DNA of 64,000 nucleotides from Lichenostomus cassidix (taxonomy: Eukaryota > Chordata > Aves > Passeriformes > Meliphagidae): positions 39,857,850 to 39,921,849 of the forward strand of contig CM039183.1 in assembly GCA_008360975.2 (NCBI GenBank), given 5' to 3'. The position numbers were made by a program, and so were the translations under genes. Of this stretch, positions 1-11,825 are shown in pieces; positions within the stretch are counted from its first letter, which is position 1, and each line of letters begins with the position of its first letter. The notes under the pieces were generated by a model. It searched no databases. It was not told the origin of the DNA and saw only the letters and a program-made list of their open reading frames with translations.

Positions 1-3000
1 GCCAGAGCTCCAAAATAGTTGCTCAGAAGCTGTTTTTCTTCATACATGCTTATGCAGTTACCAATGTGCAATATTTCCATATGACTAAATAATATTTATT
101 ACTTTTTTTGTGCAGTAAATATTTCCATATGGACCAGAATATTTAATTTCCAAACCTACAGTTGAGTCAATCAGCTGTAATTAATTAAAGAACACAGGAT
201 GTTCAAGTTACTTTTCTCAATTGTGTTTCCTGTTGATTAGCAGAAGGAAGATCTATTTTGCTTTCACTTGGATAATGTGAAAATTACAGTGATATCTGTA
301 TTGCAGTAACTTCTCCAATTTTAGGTAGAAGAGCATTTTTCAGTTTATAAATTTCTGGTCTTAATTGCAAAGTAAATTTTGGTGGTAGGGAAGAGCACTT
401 GAATGACAGCTGCCTTTGGGTATGAATGTAGCAGGAACTGGTAGTCAGTGCTACCCATAGGGAAAATTTTTCCCTAGCAGTTGGATTGCTGTTTCTAATT
501 TCTGACCAAATCATAGAATCCTGTAATCTAGAAGTAGGTCCCCTTGGGGGAGCTCATATTTGGTGTTCTTACATGGTAGGATGTGTCACTTTCACAGACA
601 TTAGATAGGAGGAGGAGCTGTATATTCTGAGTGCTCCTAGGAAGCTCGGAAGCATAACTTCACTTCTTTCCTTTTACATATTATACACTGGACATGACAG
701 CAAGGCAGTGAGCTTACTTTCTACACAGATGATTTCACTGGTGATGTGTCCTTCTAGTTTCCACTTGATCTATGTTGTCATCTTCCCCTTAATATCAGAA
801 GCCTTGTCCAAATGGGTCTGCTGGTTCTGCAAGGCTTTTAGCAATGGCTAGAGAAGGAAGCTGAGGACCAAGCAGACCCTGCACTGCACAGGGGCCAGAA
901 GCTTTGGGCAGCACTTAGCAAGGAAATTGAAAGGGTTTGTTACCTCCAGCCTCCTCTGTCCATCAAAATGAGATGCCATGTTTTCATGCATGCCCATATA
1001 GCCTGGCTGAAGATGGTGTCTTAAGAATAGGAAGACATAGTAAGTCAGCAAGTCAGTATCAGAATCAGATGAGCCAATAGCATAGGCTATTGTAAGTCAG
1101 TAGATCAGTATTCTACCTACAATTGGAGAAGCTGTTGCCTAGTCCCATACTAGAAATTTCAGACCATTTTTCACTGGCAACCATTATCATTCTGCCATGC
1201 AGTATCAAAGAGTACATACCATTGTTCTAAAGAAAACAACAGCACTATGTATTCATCTTTATACAGATTTATCTTTAAGGAAAGAAACACTAAACCAAAA
1301 ATGATCACAGATCACATTGGCAGTGCCACAGATTACGCTGTGTACTTTTGCGAGAGTGCTTTTGAGATGTGATTTGCAAAACAGAGGCAGCCAGCAGAAA
1401 TCAGGAAGGGGAGTACCATGATTCTCCGCAGATAAATGACAAGTGGATCTCAGCTGGGCTCAGAAAATGAAAAGTGTTTCCTGCTTACAAAGCACACTTC
1501 GTTCAGTGTGACCGATTGCACTGGGTCATCGTTTGAATTGGGTGAGCAGGAATGAAAGACTGGCCTAAAAGCTTTTTAGTCATGTTGGAAAAAATGCACA
1601 TAATGATGAATATTAACCACACATATCTGGAAAGTTTTTTCAGCATCCTCAGATTGCTTGAATTGCAGGCTTTTGAGCAACTTGTGGTCCTCCCATTATT
1701 CTTCTAAAATATTCTAGGCAATGTTTGTGTTTATAATTTATTGTTAGATATAAAGGCAGCTACAGATTCAGGTCAACTATCTTGGAATCCTCTAACAGCA
1801 CGGAAGAAGGACTTAGGAAAGCAGAATGGATGTCCTGGGTGTCTGCAAACACCATCAGTATCATGAGTTTTGATGTTCAAGCACTTTGCAGGCCAACATG
1901 GCATGTAAATCCAAGACTCTATCCCTGATAATCTTTGCTCCTGCTGCTACACAAACTTGTGGGTAGTCAGACTACAGAAGCTGAGTCTCTAAAACTCCCT
2001 AGGTGTGTCACATTCTCCTGAGGAAGTGTGGAAGAATGTCAAGGTACCTCAGTGCCTGGCTCACTGTGACCAGAATTAAAGTAACAGATGTTTCTTTGTC
2101 TAAAAATCTTATGAGCCATAAGAACCATAAGGGCTCAACTCTGTTGGACACATCACAAATACCTAGAAGCTCCTTGAAATAGCCACAACAGTGGCTGTTA
2201 CTTTCTTTTAAAACCAAACTCTTTTATATAATACCATGGGTATTTAAAAAAAAGGCAAACAATTGAAAAACAATCAAAAAATCACTCCCAAAAAGCCAAA
2301 GCATAGTATGTAGAAGGTATTAGTTTACTCTCCTACAGTTTATGTAAAGATGAAAATCCTACAGCAAGGATCCTAACCACCGATGCAAGACAGTAGGTGT
2401 GCAAGAGGTGGAATATGCTGGCTGTGGAGGGAAGAAGAATCCTCTACTACTACTACCTTCCTCCTCTCATTCAGAACCTGTTCTCCCAAAAATATGCATA
2501 TTCATGCCAAAACCAAAGCTTACAAAAGGGATGTAGTTCTGTATGCCAGTGAATGTTGAACTGATCAGTAAAAAAGGACTTGTGGTCTGGTTCTTACTGC
2601 TGTAATTGTTTATTAGGCTTTTGAGAAGACAATTCTTGGATGGCATGGATGAATAAATGTCTCTCAGCAAAGTGGGACAAAGCATGTCAGGGTATAACAG
2701 GAGTCTGTGGGCCTGTCACACTGTGGAACAGTGTGTCATTTTGTCACTTAAATGCTAGGTGACAGTCCCTCCATAAGGCTGGTGAGAGATCTGTCCCTTA
2801 AGTAAGAGCTACCACAATGTTCCAAACGAAGGAACACCAAGGTTTCTATAAATGTAACAAATGCCCATGACCTCAACTGTCTTCCAGAGTGGTGGCATTG
2901 GCACAGTAAGAGCTGAAAGGATACCATGCTAACTTGTTATTGGGATGATATTGAGTAAGGAAATGATGGGATAAAAGTGAGTCCATTTCATCTATTTTCA

Positions 3001-3098
3001 TTGCTCAAACTATTAAAATTCCACAGGGTGAACAACTAGCATTAATGGAGAGTTATCAATGTTAAATGGAACAATAAAGATGGCATCCCTGCTCTTAC

Positions 3099-3147
3099 CA
3101 CAAGTTACATATTCAACATCATCAGCAATGTTTGGCACTGTTAGTGT
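3099..3147 (-). other. Candidate micro-exon, low confidence
   Basis: On the minus strand a very strong acceptor (12 T, then CCCCACACAG) and a good donor (TG|GTAAGA) bound 49 bases. Only one frame is open, reading TLTVPNIADDVEYVTC. The splice signals are among the best in the window, but the exon is short enough that an open frame means little. No family is recognised, and reading phase is incompatible with a direct join from the 5845-6001 candidate. Confidence 0.15.
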
Positions 3148-3157
3148 CTGTGTGGGG

Positions 3158-3178
3158 AAAAAAAAAAAATAATAATAT
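3158..3178. repeat. A12 followed by TAATAATA
   Basis: Twelve A are followed by an AAT-rich stretch on the plus strand. On the minus strand the same bases form an unusually long T tract ending CCCCACACAG. They would serve as the polypyrimidine tract of the candidate exon at 3099-3147. Confidence 0.75.
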
Positions 3179-4565
3179 TTTGGAAATAAAGTTAAATAAC
3201 AGAAAGCAGAGAGAAAAAAGCAAGGGAACTTTATTTCTGTTCTCACTGAGCATGCCACAATGACAGGTGTAATGTGTCATGCAGCACCTAAGAGGGAGTC
3301 ATATTTTTGAGTTCCAGAAAAAAAGGGTAATGGTTTCCTTAGCATAAAATTCTTGCATAGAAGGTATGTAAATTAAAAATATATAAAATTTAATTCTTAT
3401 TCTATTTTCTCAACTTGTCTTAAAATATGGTGGAAATTCTTTTTAATGAAGCTTGTGGCTTCATTAGAAAGTTGACTAATTTCTCAACATTGCTTTTTAT
3501 TGCTGCTAATGAATTCTTCACAAAATAAAAGTTAAAATACATTGTATTTTATCTGTGACTATAACAAATCCTGAATAGGTATTGACAACCACACAAATCT
3601 TTCGCTTTGGAAAAGATGAGTGTTAATGTCTGTTAATGTAGACTGAGAAGGTGAAATTTGTCTCCTGACTTAACTGTCTAAAAGTGAATGCTTAGACTAC
3701 TTATATTCAGGAGATAAGGAGCAACACCTCCAAATGGTAACTGATTTAATTTGTCTTAGACATCAAACTCAGGACAGGACGAATCACACTCTAGAGTTAT
3801 TTGTCTGCTGCACTGCCAGTATGGACAGCCTATAAAAGTAGCTCAGCCAGATATTTAATTTCAAATGGCTGAAGTTATATTCAACTGATCCCATCCAGAA
3901 TGCTATCAATTGTATTTGGCATCAAATTAGGATCGTTCAAGTGTATCTGTAAAAACAGGACCTATATAAAGTTTCAACATATTTAGCATAGGCATTTTTT
4001 TCTTTATCAAAACTGAAGTGAAATACTTCTCAAAGTAATTTAAGCAATTCCAATCACACCTTTTTTCTTTCTAGCAATTGCTACCATGACAAAGTTGAAG
4101 AGCACGCTCCAGGAGAGGTCTTTGTTGATTTCATAACAATTTCAGTCAAATGTTACTTCAAGTTTATAAGCTCTTCTGCTTTTTTTTCCCTTATAATTTT
4201 TTGTCTTTACTTCTTCTACCCTCTCTGAGTACCTTCATTTCATAAGTTTCATTCTGGGCTGTCCTTTCTTGTTGAATCATATTTGAATGTTTGCCCCCTC
4301 TTCAGCTTTTCCTTTCTTCAAGGATATTAAATCATACTTAAAATCAGTCCAGTAGCTTCTAACTCAACAGCTCTGATCCCTATGTGTGTCCCATAATATA
4401 TTTGCTTAGTTTACTGAAAAAAATATGTTTTACCACTCTGGGAAAGATTGCTGAAAGATTTTATAGGTCTATAAGAGTAGTGAACCAATTTTCCAGTAGC
4501 AGTCCATGAAATTTCTATAAAAGAGTGTATGAAAGGGGTTCTTTTAAGATTTTGTTTTTCTCTAG

Positions 4566-4722
4566 GAACTATGAAATAGAAGTTAAGAGAATCCAAACAG
4601 GAATAAAAAGCCATAACATAGCAATTGGAAATGCATTTTTTCTCTTAAGATTAGCACAGGAAAAGGAGCAAACCAGGGTTCTTCAATATTGTACATACAT
4701 TATCTCTTATTCAGACCTCAAT
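4566..4722 (+). other. Candidate exon, unidentified protein, low confidence
   Basis: A strong acceptor (TTTTGTTTTTCTCTAG) ends at 4565 and a donor-like AAT|GTGAGT begins at 4723. The intervening 157 bases are open, reading NYEIEVKRIQTGIKSHN through TYIISYSDLN, and the frame stays open to a stop at 4798-4800. It lies between minus-strand candidates, so not all of these can belong to one gene. Composition is I/N/K-rich, as expected from AT-rich noise. Confidence 0.13.
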
Positions 4723-5844
4723 GTGAGTTTGAATGTCTTTAAGAACCTAAAAACCCTCCTTGAGGTCAATAAAACTATTAATGTTCCTGCATTTAAGTAG
4801 ATACTGTGGAGTGGATGCTTTTGTCTGTGTTTTTACAAACGTTCAGCACAAGTTGCTCTGACCTCTTCAGGGATGGCCATGGGATTAAGACAATGAATGT
4901 ATCATTCACAAATATTTTTTGGTTAGAAGGGAAAGAAATGTTGCTCCAAAATAACTGGTTGATAGATTTGATTTGCATATTTGACTTGTGGTCATTTTAG
5001 AAAACATTAAAGACTTATGAAGGCTCTTGGTAGTTGCTACTTAGCTGGAAAGCCTGAGGCACAAGTGAGCTAGTGTCACAAAGAAGTGAAAAGACATCTC
5101 AAATAGTACTAGTCAGAGATAACCAAATTTGTTTCTTGTAATTTTTCAATCCACTAATCTGTGACAGATGTCAGCTACACTGATTCATTTTGCTGTCAGC
5201 CAAGATAAATATTTTTGGGATGAGCTTCACAGAACAAAGTAATGGAAAATTGTTTGGAAATATTATGAAACTAGAGAATAAAAGATTATTAAACAAATCT
5301 CGGGCCTTTGTAATGTGTTCAAGGATAAGATCCAAAAAAAAGTATGTCAGCATACAAATTATCATTGATGTTCTTAACTCCAAGATAAAGAAACAAACAC
5401 CCTCTCTAGCTTTCTGAGGGGCCTAAAGGCCACAGATGCCTCTGTTTTTTTCACAGATCTTCCTTAAGTACCTCAATCAGTGCTGCTTTCCCTGTGCAGA
5501 AGGAATGCCCTCTTTGTCTGGGCTGAGCATGGAAGCAGCTCTCCCACAGCAGGGAGTTTGGCACACTGGCAAAGTGAACTTAGGCATCGAACATGCAAAG
5601 ACTGCAAGAAATCTAGAGAAACAGATGGGAGACTGGGAGGGAGGGGCTGTAGCCATGGACATTTTGATTAAAAACCATGACTGCACTTAGTCCAGGTGAT
5701 CATTTTCAAAGAGGATCAGCACAAACAAATAAAATTAATGTAATCATAAAGTAACATCTCATGACTGCTGGTGAAAAATGGGAGGAAGCTGATAGTGTGT
5801 GGATCTACATTTAATGTGTGTAGTGACGCAAAGCAAATACTTAC

Positions 5845-6001
5845 TTGACATGTTACGAATAATGAATGCATTTTGCAGTTCTGATCTGGCTTTGAAGAAT
5901 TTTTTCTGAATATATTTTGGCCTAAGAGTATCAGCTGATATATCATTTATTTTCCTTGGCTCTCTAATGATGCTGTCAATTACATCATGGTGGAACTTGG
6001 A
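5845..6001 (-). other. Candidate exon, unidentified protein, low confidence
   Basis: On the minus strand a consensus donor (TCAA|GTAAGT) at 5844 closes a 157-base open segment beginning after an AG at 6002. The frame starts SKFHHDVIDSIIREPRKIND and ends LQNAFIIRNMSS: 52 codons plus one base. The charge pattern is protein-like. The acceptor, however, has almost no pyrimidine tract, AT-rich codons (I, K, N) are common, and the donor phase does not join to the minus-strand candidate at 3099-3147. It could be chance. Confidence 0.15.
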
Positions 6002-8363
6002 CTATATTATGCTTATGAAGCTGAATATTAGGGCGCTCAGGTGCATTGGCTTAGTATTTGAACTGCCCACACCTACATCTGCTCTTTGGGGAATGGTTAT
6101 GAGGCATGACTGAAGTGCCAGCAGTAAATAAAAACATTGGTGATTTATCTGGCTCCTTAAATGATAAGGAAATTGAAAAAATGAAAACCATGTGATTAAA
6201 ATGAGGGCTTTCTCATACCTGCATAGAACTATTCTTTTGCTTTGATTATTAGTTTTTTGCGTTTCTCCTGCTTCCATTCTATAAGATGTGGCACTGTTTG
6301 CACTTGCAAATGCAAATCATTTCAATCAGTCTCACAAACCTTCCTTTTCAAGTCTGCAAAGCTGATATTTCTGGTGATATTCTCACCACTGAAATTTTTT
6401 CATGCCCTGTTCAAAACGAAATTTCCAAGACTTGCAAAAATGTTGGTAATTCCTGTGTGAAAAAGACAATGTGCGTTTTTTAGTAATTCATTCATTTTGT
6501 TTTATAATTTTCTTCCTCATTTCTATCTACTTTTGAAATTTTGGTCTTGATCATAGCCAGTTAATCAGGAACAGAACAATAAAAATTCTATACCAAAGAA
6601 AGATATGCAATATTTAACATTGCAGAGAAAGATAAGTTAGATATAAGAGAGCTTAAGAGAAAAAAATTACATTAATCACCCTGCTAGCTGAAAAGGTGTC
6701 AGGTTTTCTGCAGGCATGAGCACAAAGGAGAATCCCAAGGAGACTCTTAAAGGAAAGCAATGATTTGACTTTTAGGTAGGTCCTTCCATGGAAAAGCACT
6801 AACATGAATAAACAGGAAGAATTAACATACTGTTGGAAATAAACCTAACAGGTGATGAGGCCAGGCCTCATTAGAAGCAGGAATAGAACTTTCCAGCAAT
6901 GAATCAAAAATGACAACAGGTCATTTTGACAGTGTCAAATATTACATCAAAATAAAGATTGGCCATGAAGGGCCTGAAAAGGGAAGATGCATAAGCTGCA
7001 TTTGCTAGGATACAGAAACAGAAGACAGTAAAGGGATTCAAAAAGAGAGAGAACTTACAGAGATTTAAGAAAATGTGAATTTTCAATAGCTGTCCTGAAG
7101 CAGCATTAATAAGAAAAAAATCCATTTCTCTAGATGGGAAAAAAAGGATATTGTATTAATTTGGGTGGGAAATTAAGTTTTAATTTGAGGGGAGGGAAGC
7201 TTATAAAAGAGCTATATCTTTGAAAAGATAAGCAGAAAGAACCTGCAAGGCTTAGACACAGTGTGGGTGCAAGGAACCAAGAAACAATCTGAATAACAAT
7301 TACACACTGTCTGCATGCCCCAGTAACCAGCAGTGTCCCCATGGTGTCCACAGGCTGTGCAAGAGCCAGAGGGAGAGGTTAGAGTGTCTGACTGGCTCCC
7401 TGCTTTGGGAACAGTTTTATTCCCATCCACTCTTCTATTTTAAGAACCAGACAGAATTTAGTGGATTAAAATCTGATGTTTGGGAGACAGTAAGAAAGGT
7501 ATAGCTTTTACAAGAAGTATTTCAGTTAAATGGTTTTATTTCTATTTTCTGAAAACCCAAAGGTATATGTTTATGGAAAGTTAGAAAATATATTGTCCTG
7601 GAAGTACTTTTATACTAAAACAATAAATGGCAAGGAGATAAAGGAGATATTTTATGGCAATATTCATCAAAATAAAATGTTACATAATTTTGGTTTTATT
7701 GTCTCATCATTCCAAACCCATTAATCTCCTGTTCTGCTGCTAAATACAATTACTGTCTGAAGAGAAGTAATTTGAACAAAATGTTCTAATAGATGTCTAC
7801 TAATCATGTCCAGAAATCCCACAACGTTCCAAAAAGTTGTTTTCATAATGCAGGTGAAAATGTCATGTGTTCTTCAATGTTCTTATCATCTTGTCTGTCA
7901 GTGTCACCTCCTCCAGATGTGGTCTGCAGGAGAATTCTTTTGTGCCTGATCTCACCTGCTTTCCTGTACAAGTGTTTTTTAACCTAGTAAGCCCATTGCC
8001 AGTGTTTGGATCATGAACATAAAATTACATATTTAAACTTTAAACTTTGTCTTGTGATACAGAGCATTTCAGAACATGTATTAAGCCTAATTATAAACCC
8101 AAATCTCCAAACTCCTCCAAGGGCTTTTGAGATTAATTCCTGTATTTTACCTCACTTTCTAAATCCATGTAAGCAGAACATCACACATTTTAGCTTTCCT
8201 CTTTCAATAGCAATTTTCAATAATTTATTGAGATGCAACATAATAGACTGATTTATTTGTCAATGAAAATGGATTATTTTCCCCAAAGCTGCTTTGGTGT
8301 GCCAGATAGCTGCAACCTTAAAGCTCCAATCTAGTCCCAAATGCTATCCCTTTTCTTTCATCA

Positions 8364-8545
8364 TAGAATAATTCATGTTGCAGGTGACTTTTAGATGACT
8401 TTGGATCCAAAAACTTGCTCAAGAGAGTCATCCTCAGAGTTAGGCTCAACTTGTCATTTTAGTACCTCCAGCAGTGGAGTTTCCATAGCTTCTGTGTGCA
8501 CCCTTGTGACACAATAACAAAGTTCCCCACTCTATCATACCCACT
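8364..8545 (-). mobile_element. Very old CR1-like 3' fragment, antisense
   Basis: This is a heavily diverged stretch that keeps the CR1 minus-strand layout. It has an ATCATAGAATAATTCATGTT start at 8363 (the remnant of the terminal octamers). Mid blocks resembling 'acctccagcagtggagtttcc' (about 8464) and 'agcttctgtgtgcacccttg' (about 8490) correspond to the usual 'cctccagggatggagattccacaacttctctgggcaacctg' of related copies. Similarity is patchy, so the boundaries are approximate. A profile search with avian CR1 subfamily consensus sequences would decide it. Confidence 0.55.
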
Positions 8546-9071
8546 TTGATGAGGGCACCGAAACCTCCCATCAAGTTCAGGATGAAAATGATTGTAAACT
8601 CACAATAGCATGATGACGTTCTTTACCTTTTTCTCTTTTCCACTGCTGAGTACTCACAGCAGCTGATGCACTCCTTTCTCTGCTTCTGCTACTCCAGAGT
8701 GCTGTTTTGATATTTCCATAAGACCATATTCTTGAGAAGGAACTTCAGGTCTGTCAGAGCCTACCTGTGAATGGTGCAAGGGGCAAGTTCTGACCTGATA
8801 CCTAACATGTGGGATTGATCTAAAAAGCTGTTGTCTGCCCAAAGTTGTGGTGACTTCTCAGAGGTAGTTCTCAAGCATTACCCTGTAGTCAGGGGAGAGA
8901 TGAGCACCTCAGGTAGTGATTTATCCTGCATCATTGAGAGATCTCTTGTCACACATGTGGAATTGCTCTCTGTGCCTCCCTGACAATTTCTAGGAGAATC
9001 TGGTCACACCATTTTTTTAGAACAAAATAGCAAGTGAAAAACCAAAACAAAACAAGTTCCTCAACTAGGAG

Positions 9072-9102
9072 CACCTATTTAGGTGTACAAATAGGTGTAC
9101 AA
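9072..9102. repeat. Small hairpin fused to a direct repeat
   Basis: CACCTATTT at 9072-9080 is exactly complementary to AAATAGGTG at 9089-9097, giving a 9-bp stem with an 8-base loop. In addition TAGGTGTACAA occurs twice, at 9080-9090 and 9092-9102. The structure looks like a local duplication plus inversion. Confidence 0.82.
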
Positions 9103-10255
9103 CTACTGAAAAATCCACAGCTATCTCTTACTCAGAAACTTTATTTCCACCATGTTGAGTGTGGACTCAATAACAGAGATGTGCATACACTGTGAAAGGA
9201 AGCTGTGAAAAAAATTTTGCAATGATCTGGTATGTCTAGCATAAGGGAGGGAAAAATATGGCATAGGAAAATTATAGAAGCCAGGGTCTCCATGCATCTG
9301 GCCAGTTTGCTATTCTGCATTCTCTAAGAATGAGCTGAGTGTTTTCCATTTTTTAAATGTTAAGTCTACAAGTTAATTGAGTAAGTTACTTTCAAGTACT
9401 ATAAAACAAAATTAATAATTCCACCTTCATGTTCCAAGTCCCAGTAGAGATCAGGTTGTTAAATATCCATGTAAGCTGAAAGTGTCATTCAGCTACTAAA
9501 AATTTCAACCAGCTTGCTTCCATTCACTTCCCAAAAAATTTGCAATTAATAATATGTTATGTAGATTTATGATGTGATAATTTATCTAGGTCTCAACTCC
9601 TAAATAATTAGCAGCTATCACAAACTGTGCATAAAGGAAAATTCCCCATGCAATATTTTTAATGGAACTTCACAGACTAAATCATTTGTTTTATAACCAC
9701 AGCTCTCTACAGCTACAAAGCTGCTCTACAATTGTCTTTTCCTAATTATTCCCTTTTTTGAAATGCTGAATCTTATAAAATTGCATGTTCACTCTTATGT
9801 GGATGCCTAGTAGGAAAATAGTGCATAGTTCTGAATTTGATCTCAGTCTTGACTCATAAGGTTGTTCCAGCTCTTAACAATCATTTTGCTTACATTGCAC
9901 ACTCAAGCTGAATCTGGTAGACCAAGTCTTTGGACAACAGTGCTTCTTAACTGGAATGCATTTAGATGCTTCACCAACCAAAAAGAGCATATCTTGCAAA
10001 CCCCACTGTAGACATTTATTAAGGGATTGACTTAATTCACTAATAATTTTCTGCTATAAAGTCACTTTGTGTCTGCCCTAATGACTGCTTTCAACAAACT
10101 GCTGCTTTAGCAAAGCAGTGACAGAATTAAAAGGTCTGAGTTTCTGTGTTAAGAGCAGGAAAAAAAAGGAATTGACTAACTTTACTAAAAGCACCAAGCT
10201 GGAGGCTCTGGGAAGAAATGCTGGAAGTATGTTTACTGTGCTGCATTAATTATTG

Positions 10256-10277
10256 GAAATTCTTAATTAAGAATTTC
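10256..10277. repeat. Perfect 22-bp palindrome
   Basis: The arms GAAATTCTTAA and TTAAGAATTTC are exact reverse complements with no spacer and centre on TTAATTAA. The next base on each side breaks the symmetry. A 22-bp perfect palindrome is expected far less than once in 64 kb of random sequence, even allowing for AT richness. It could be a dimer-binding site, an extruding hairpin or chance. Confidence 0.9.
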
Positions 10278-11643
10278 TAGCCTTGGTTAGAGATCAGTTA
10301 GTCCTCATTTGCAGATCTTTTGGGATCCCAGTTCTCAGATGGTACTTTCATTAAATAGCTCTAGACCCTGTGGTATGTTTCCTGGGATTTTTTTTTTATT
10401 TGTTTGTTATGGAGATATTTTGGGAATAGTTATTTAAGTTTTTCTGGTACAGCTGATAAACACCAGTGAGTTGCAAGTAGTGCCACCTATGGAAAATCAG
10501 GAAAATATCAGAAGAAAGCTATAGTGACCAATCTCAGGCATGTCCATTCAGGACAGTGATATTTTAGTCATCTTGTGAGACAGTACTTAGATTTGTACAA
10601 GAAAAAGAAAATAAAGATCTACTCTCTTCCAGTGGAGGAAAAAAAAGAGAGGGGGGAATACAGTCAAAAAATTCAAAGCTAATCTTTTGCAATCTTTGCT
10701 TTGCTAATTCAAAGCAAGAACTAATAATGCTCTTCATCTGGGATGTGAAAAAAATAGCAAACCCCGCTCAATCATTATTACGTGCTTTTGAGAATGACCT
10801 GTATCCTCTCTCTGAGCTTCTGTGACTGGATTGGGTGGATCTGTGCATTTGTGTAGACAATACACAAATTTCCTATATCACTTCAAAGTAAAAGAGCTTC
10901 CTCTGAGGTTATTTTCATTTTGACCAGTTAATTACAATTAACTATGACAAACACTCCTTCATCAAGCTAATAGAATGAAGAGTGTACACATGCTGCAAAC
11001 CAGAGGTGTCGGGTTATATGCATATGAGGCCCAGGGGAAGTCAAGCACACAGAAATGAGCATGAGCTCTCATAGCATTTAGATCTGGCATGCTCAGTCTG
11101 CTTTTGTTTTTAAAAACAGAGCTCAACTAATAAATGCCATGGGAACTTGTTTTCTTTACAGCCACTAACTACATACTGGGGGCTGAGCTTCATCTTTCAG
11201 AGAAGACAGCATTGCTTGAAAAAGGAAGAAGGAACACCTAATCCTTAGTGGTCTAGACAACAGTATCTTTGTACATATGCTGTGCTTTATTTGCAGCATT
11301 CCCTGGTATTCTTCCAAGAAATGTAATTTCATGAAGATTCATCTCAGAAGACTAGCTACTCCCTTCTCCCCATGCATTCCATATGGTATTTTCTGGGCTG
11401 CCTGGGATGTGTTAGTGCAAACAAAACACAAATATGAACCTCTGTGTGGCCCCCACCAGCTTTTTTCTTGACTCTTAGTTGAAAGTGCTAATAGGTACAG
11501 CTAGCTGACCTGATTGTCTCACAAGACGAGCTTTTACTTTGGTGGAATGGCAGTGAAATCATGGCAAAAGTTAATTTATTCAGCGTTCAATTTAGAAGCT
11601 TTTCAAAAGAAAGTATGAAAAATCTCTGCATACTCAAATACAG

Positions 11644-11825
11644 TCATAAAAAGAAAGGTTGAAAGGGATGCCTAAGCATGATCTTGTCCAATACTCCCTG
11701 CTCAGGCAGGGCTTCCTACAACCAGTTGCCCAGGACCAAGGATGAAGACTACACAACCTCTCTGGGCAGCCTGTGCCAGCACTCAGTCACACTGAAAGGG
11801 AAAAAGTTTTTCCTCATGTTTTGCT
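11644..11825 (-). mobile_element. CR1 LINE, 3' end fragment, antisense
   Basis: Read on the plus strand, this is the reverse complement of a CR1 3' end. It starts with a diverged AGGTTGAAAGGGATGCCTAA block at about 11655, then ATGATCTTGTCCAATACTCC, the CTCTGGGCAGCCTGTGCCAG block at 11760 and AGTTTTTCCTCATGTTTTGC near 11806. These occur in the order expected for CR1 on the minus strand. The terminal octamers are eroded (CATAAAAAGAAAGG remains). The plus-strand open frame over this stretch, 11678-11881, is therefore a repeat by-product. Confidence 0.86.

Larger units (their letters stand above)
1..8363. other. Unique AT-rich non-coding stretch
   Basis: No gene is recognised. Open frames are all under 100 codons, overlap on both strands and show no domains. 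A weak ATCATAGAATCCTGTAATCT at 511 could be the eroded end of a CR1 but is too short to call. Good splice-like signals occur at 3.1, 4.07, 4.57, 5.85 and 6.35-6.45 kb on opposing strands; the better ones are listed separately as candidates. A perfect octamer lies at 6310-6317 beside a 7-of-8 match. Confidence 0.6.
8546..11643. other. Unique non-coding stretch
   Basis: Apart from a 62-codon minus frame at 8654-8842 and a 64-codon plus frame at 11277-11471, there is almost no open frame of 60 codons here. The stretch holds the hairpin/direct repeat at 9.07 kb and the 22-bp palindrome at 10.26 kb. It is AT-rich with several TTAATTA-type motifs and no recognisable repeat family. Confidence 0.6.

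Noticed and set aside
511..560. Possible CR1 terminal remnant (ATCATAGAATCCTGTAATCT)
   Set aside because: Only about 20 bases resemble CR1 and the following sequence does not. Similar doubtful pieces at 15478 and 30864 were left out for the same reason.
4075..4230. Plus-strand open segment after a strong acceptor (CTTTTTTCTTTCTAG at 4060-4074), reading NCYHDKVEEHAPGEVF then a hydrophobic run to a stop
   Set aside because: No convincing donor or upstream partner was found. The hydrophobic end arises from a T-rich tract, and it conflicts with the other candidates nearby.
6353..6445. Plus-strand Cys-containing segment (CKADISGDILTTEIF...) between CCTTTTCAAG and a weak GTAATT donor
   Set aside because: The donor is weak, no cysteine-module family is recognised, and it overlaps minus-strand frames of equal quality. 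It is most likely chance.
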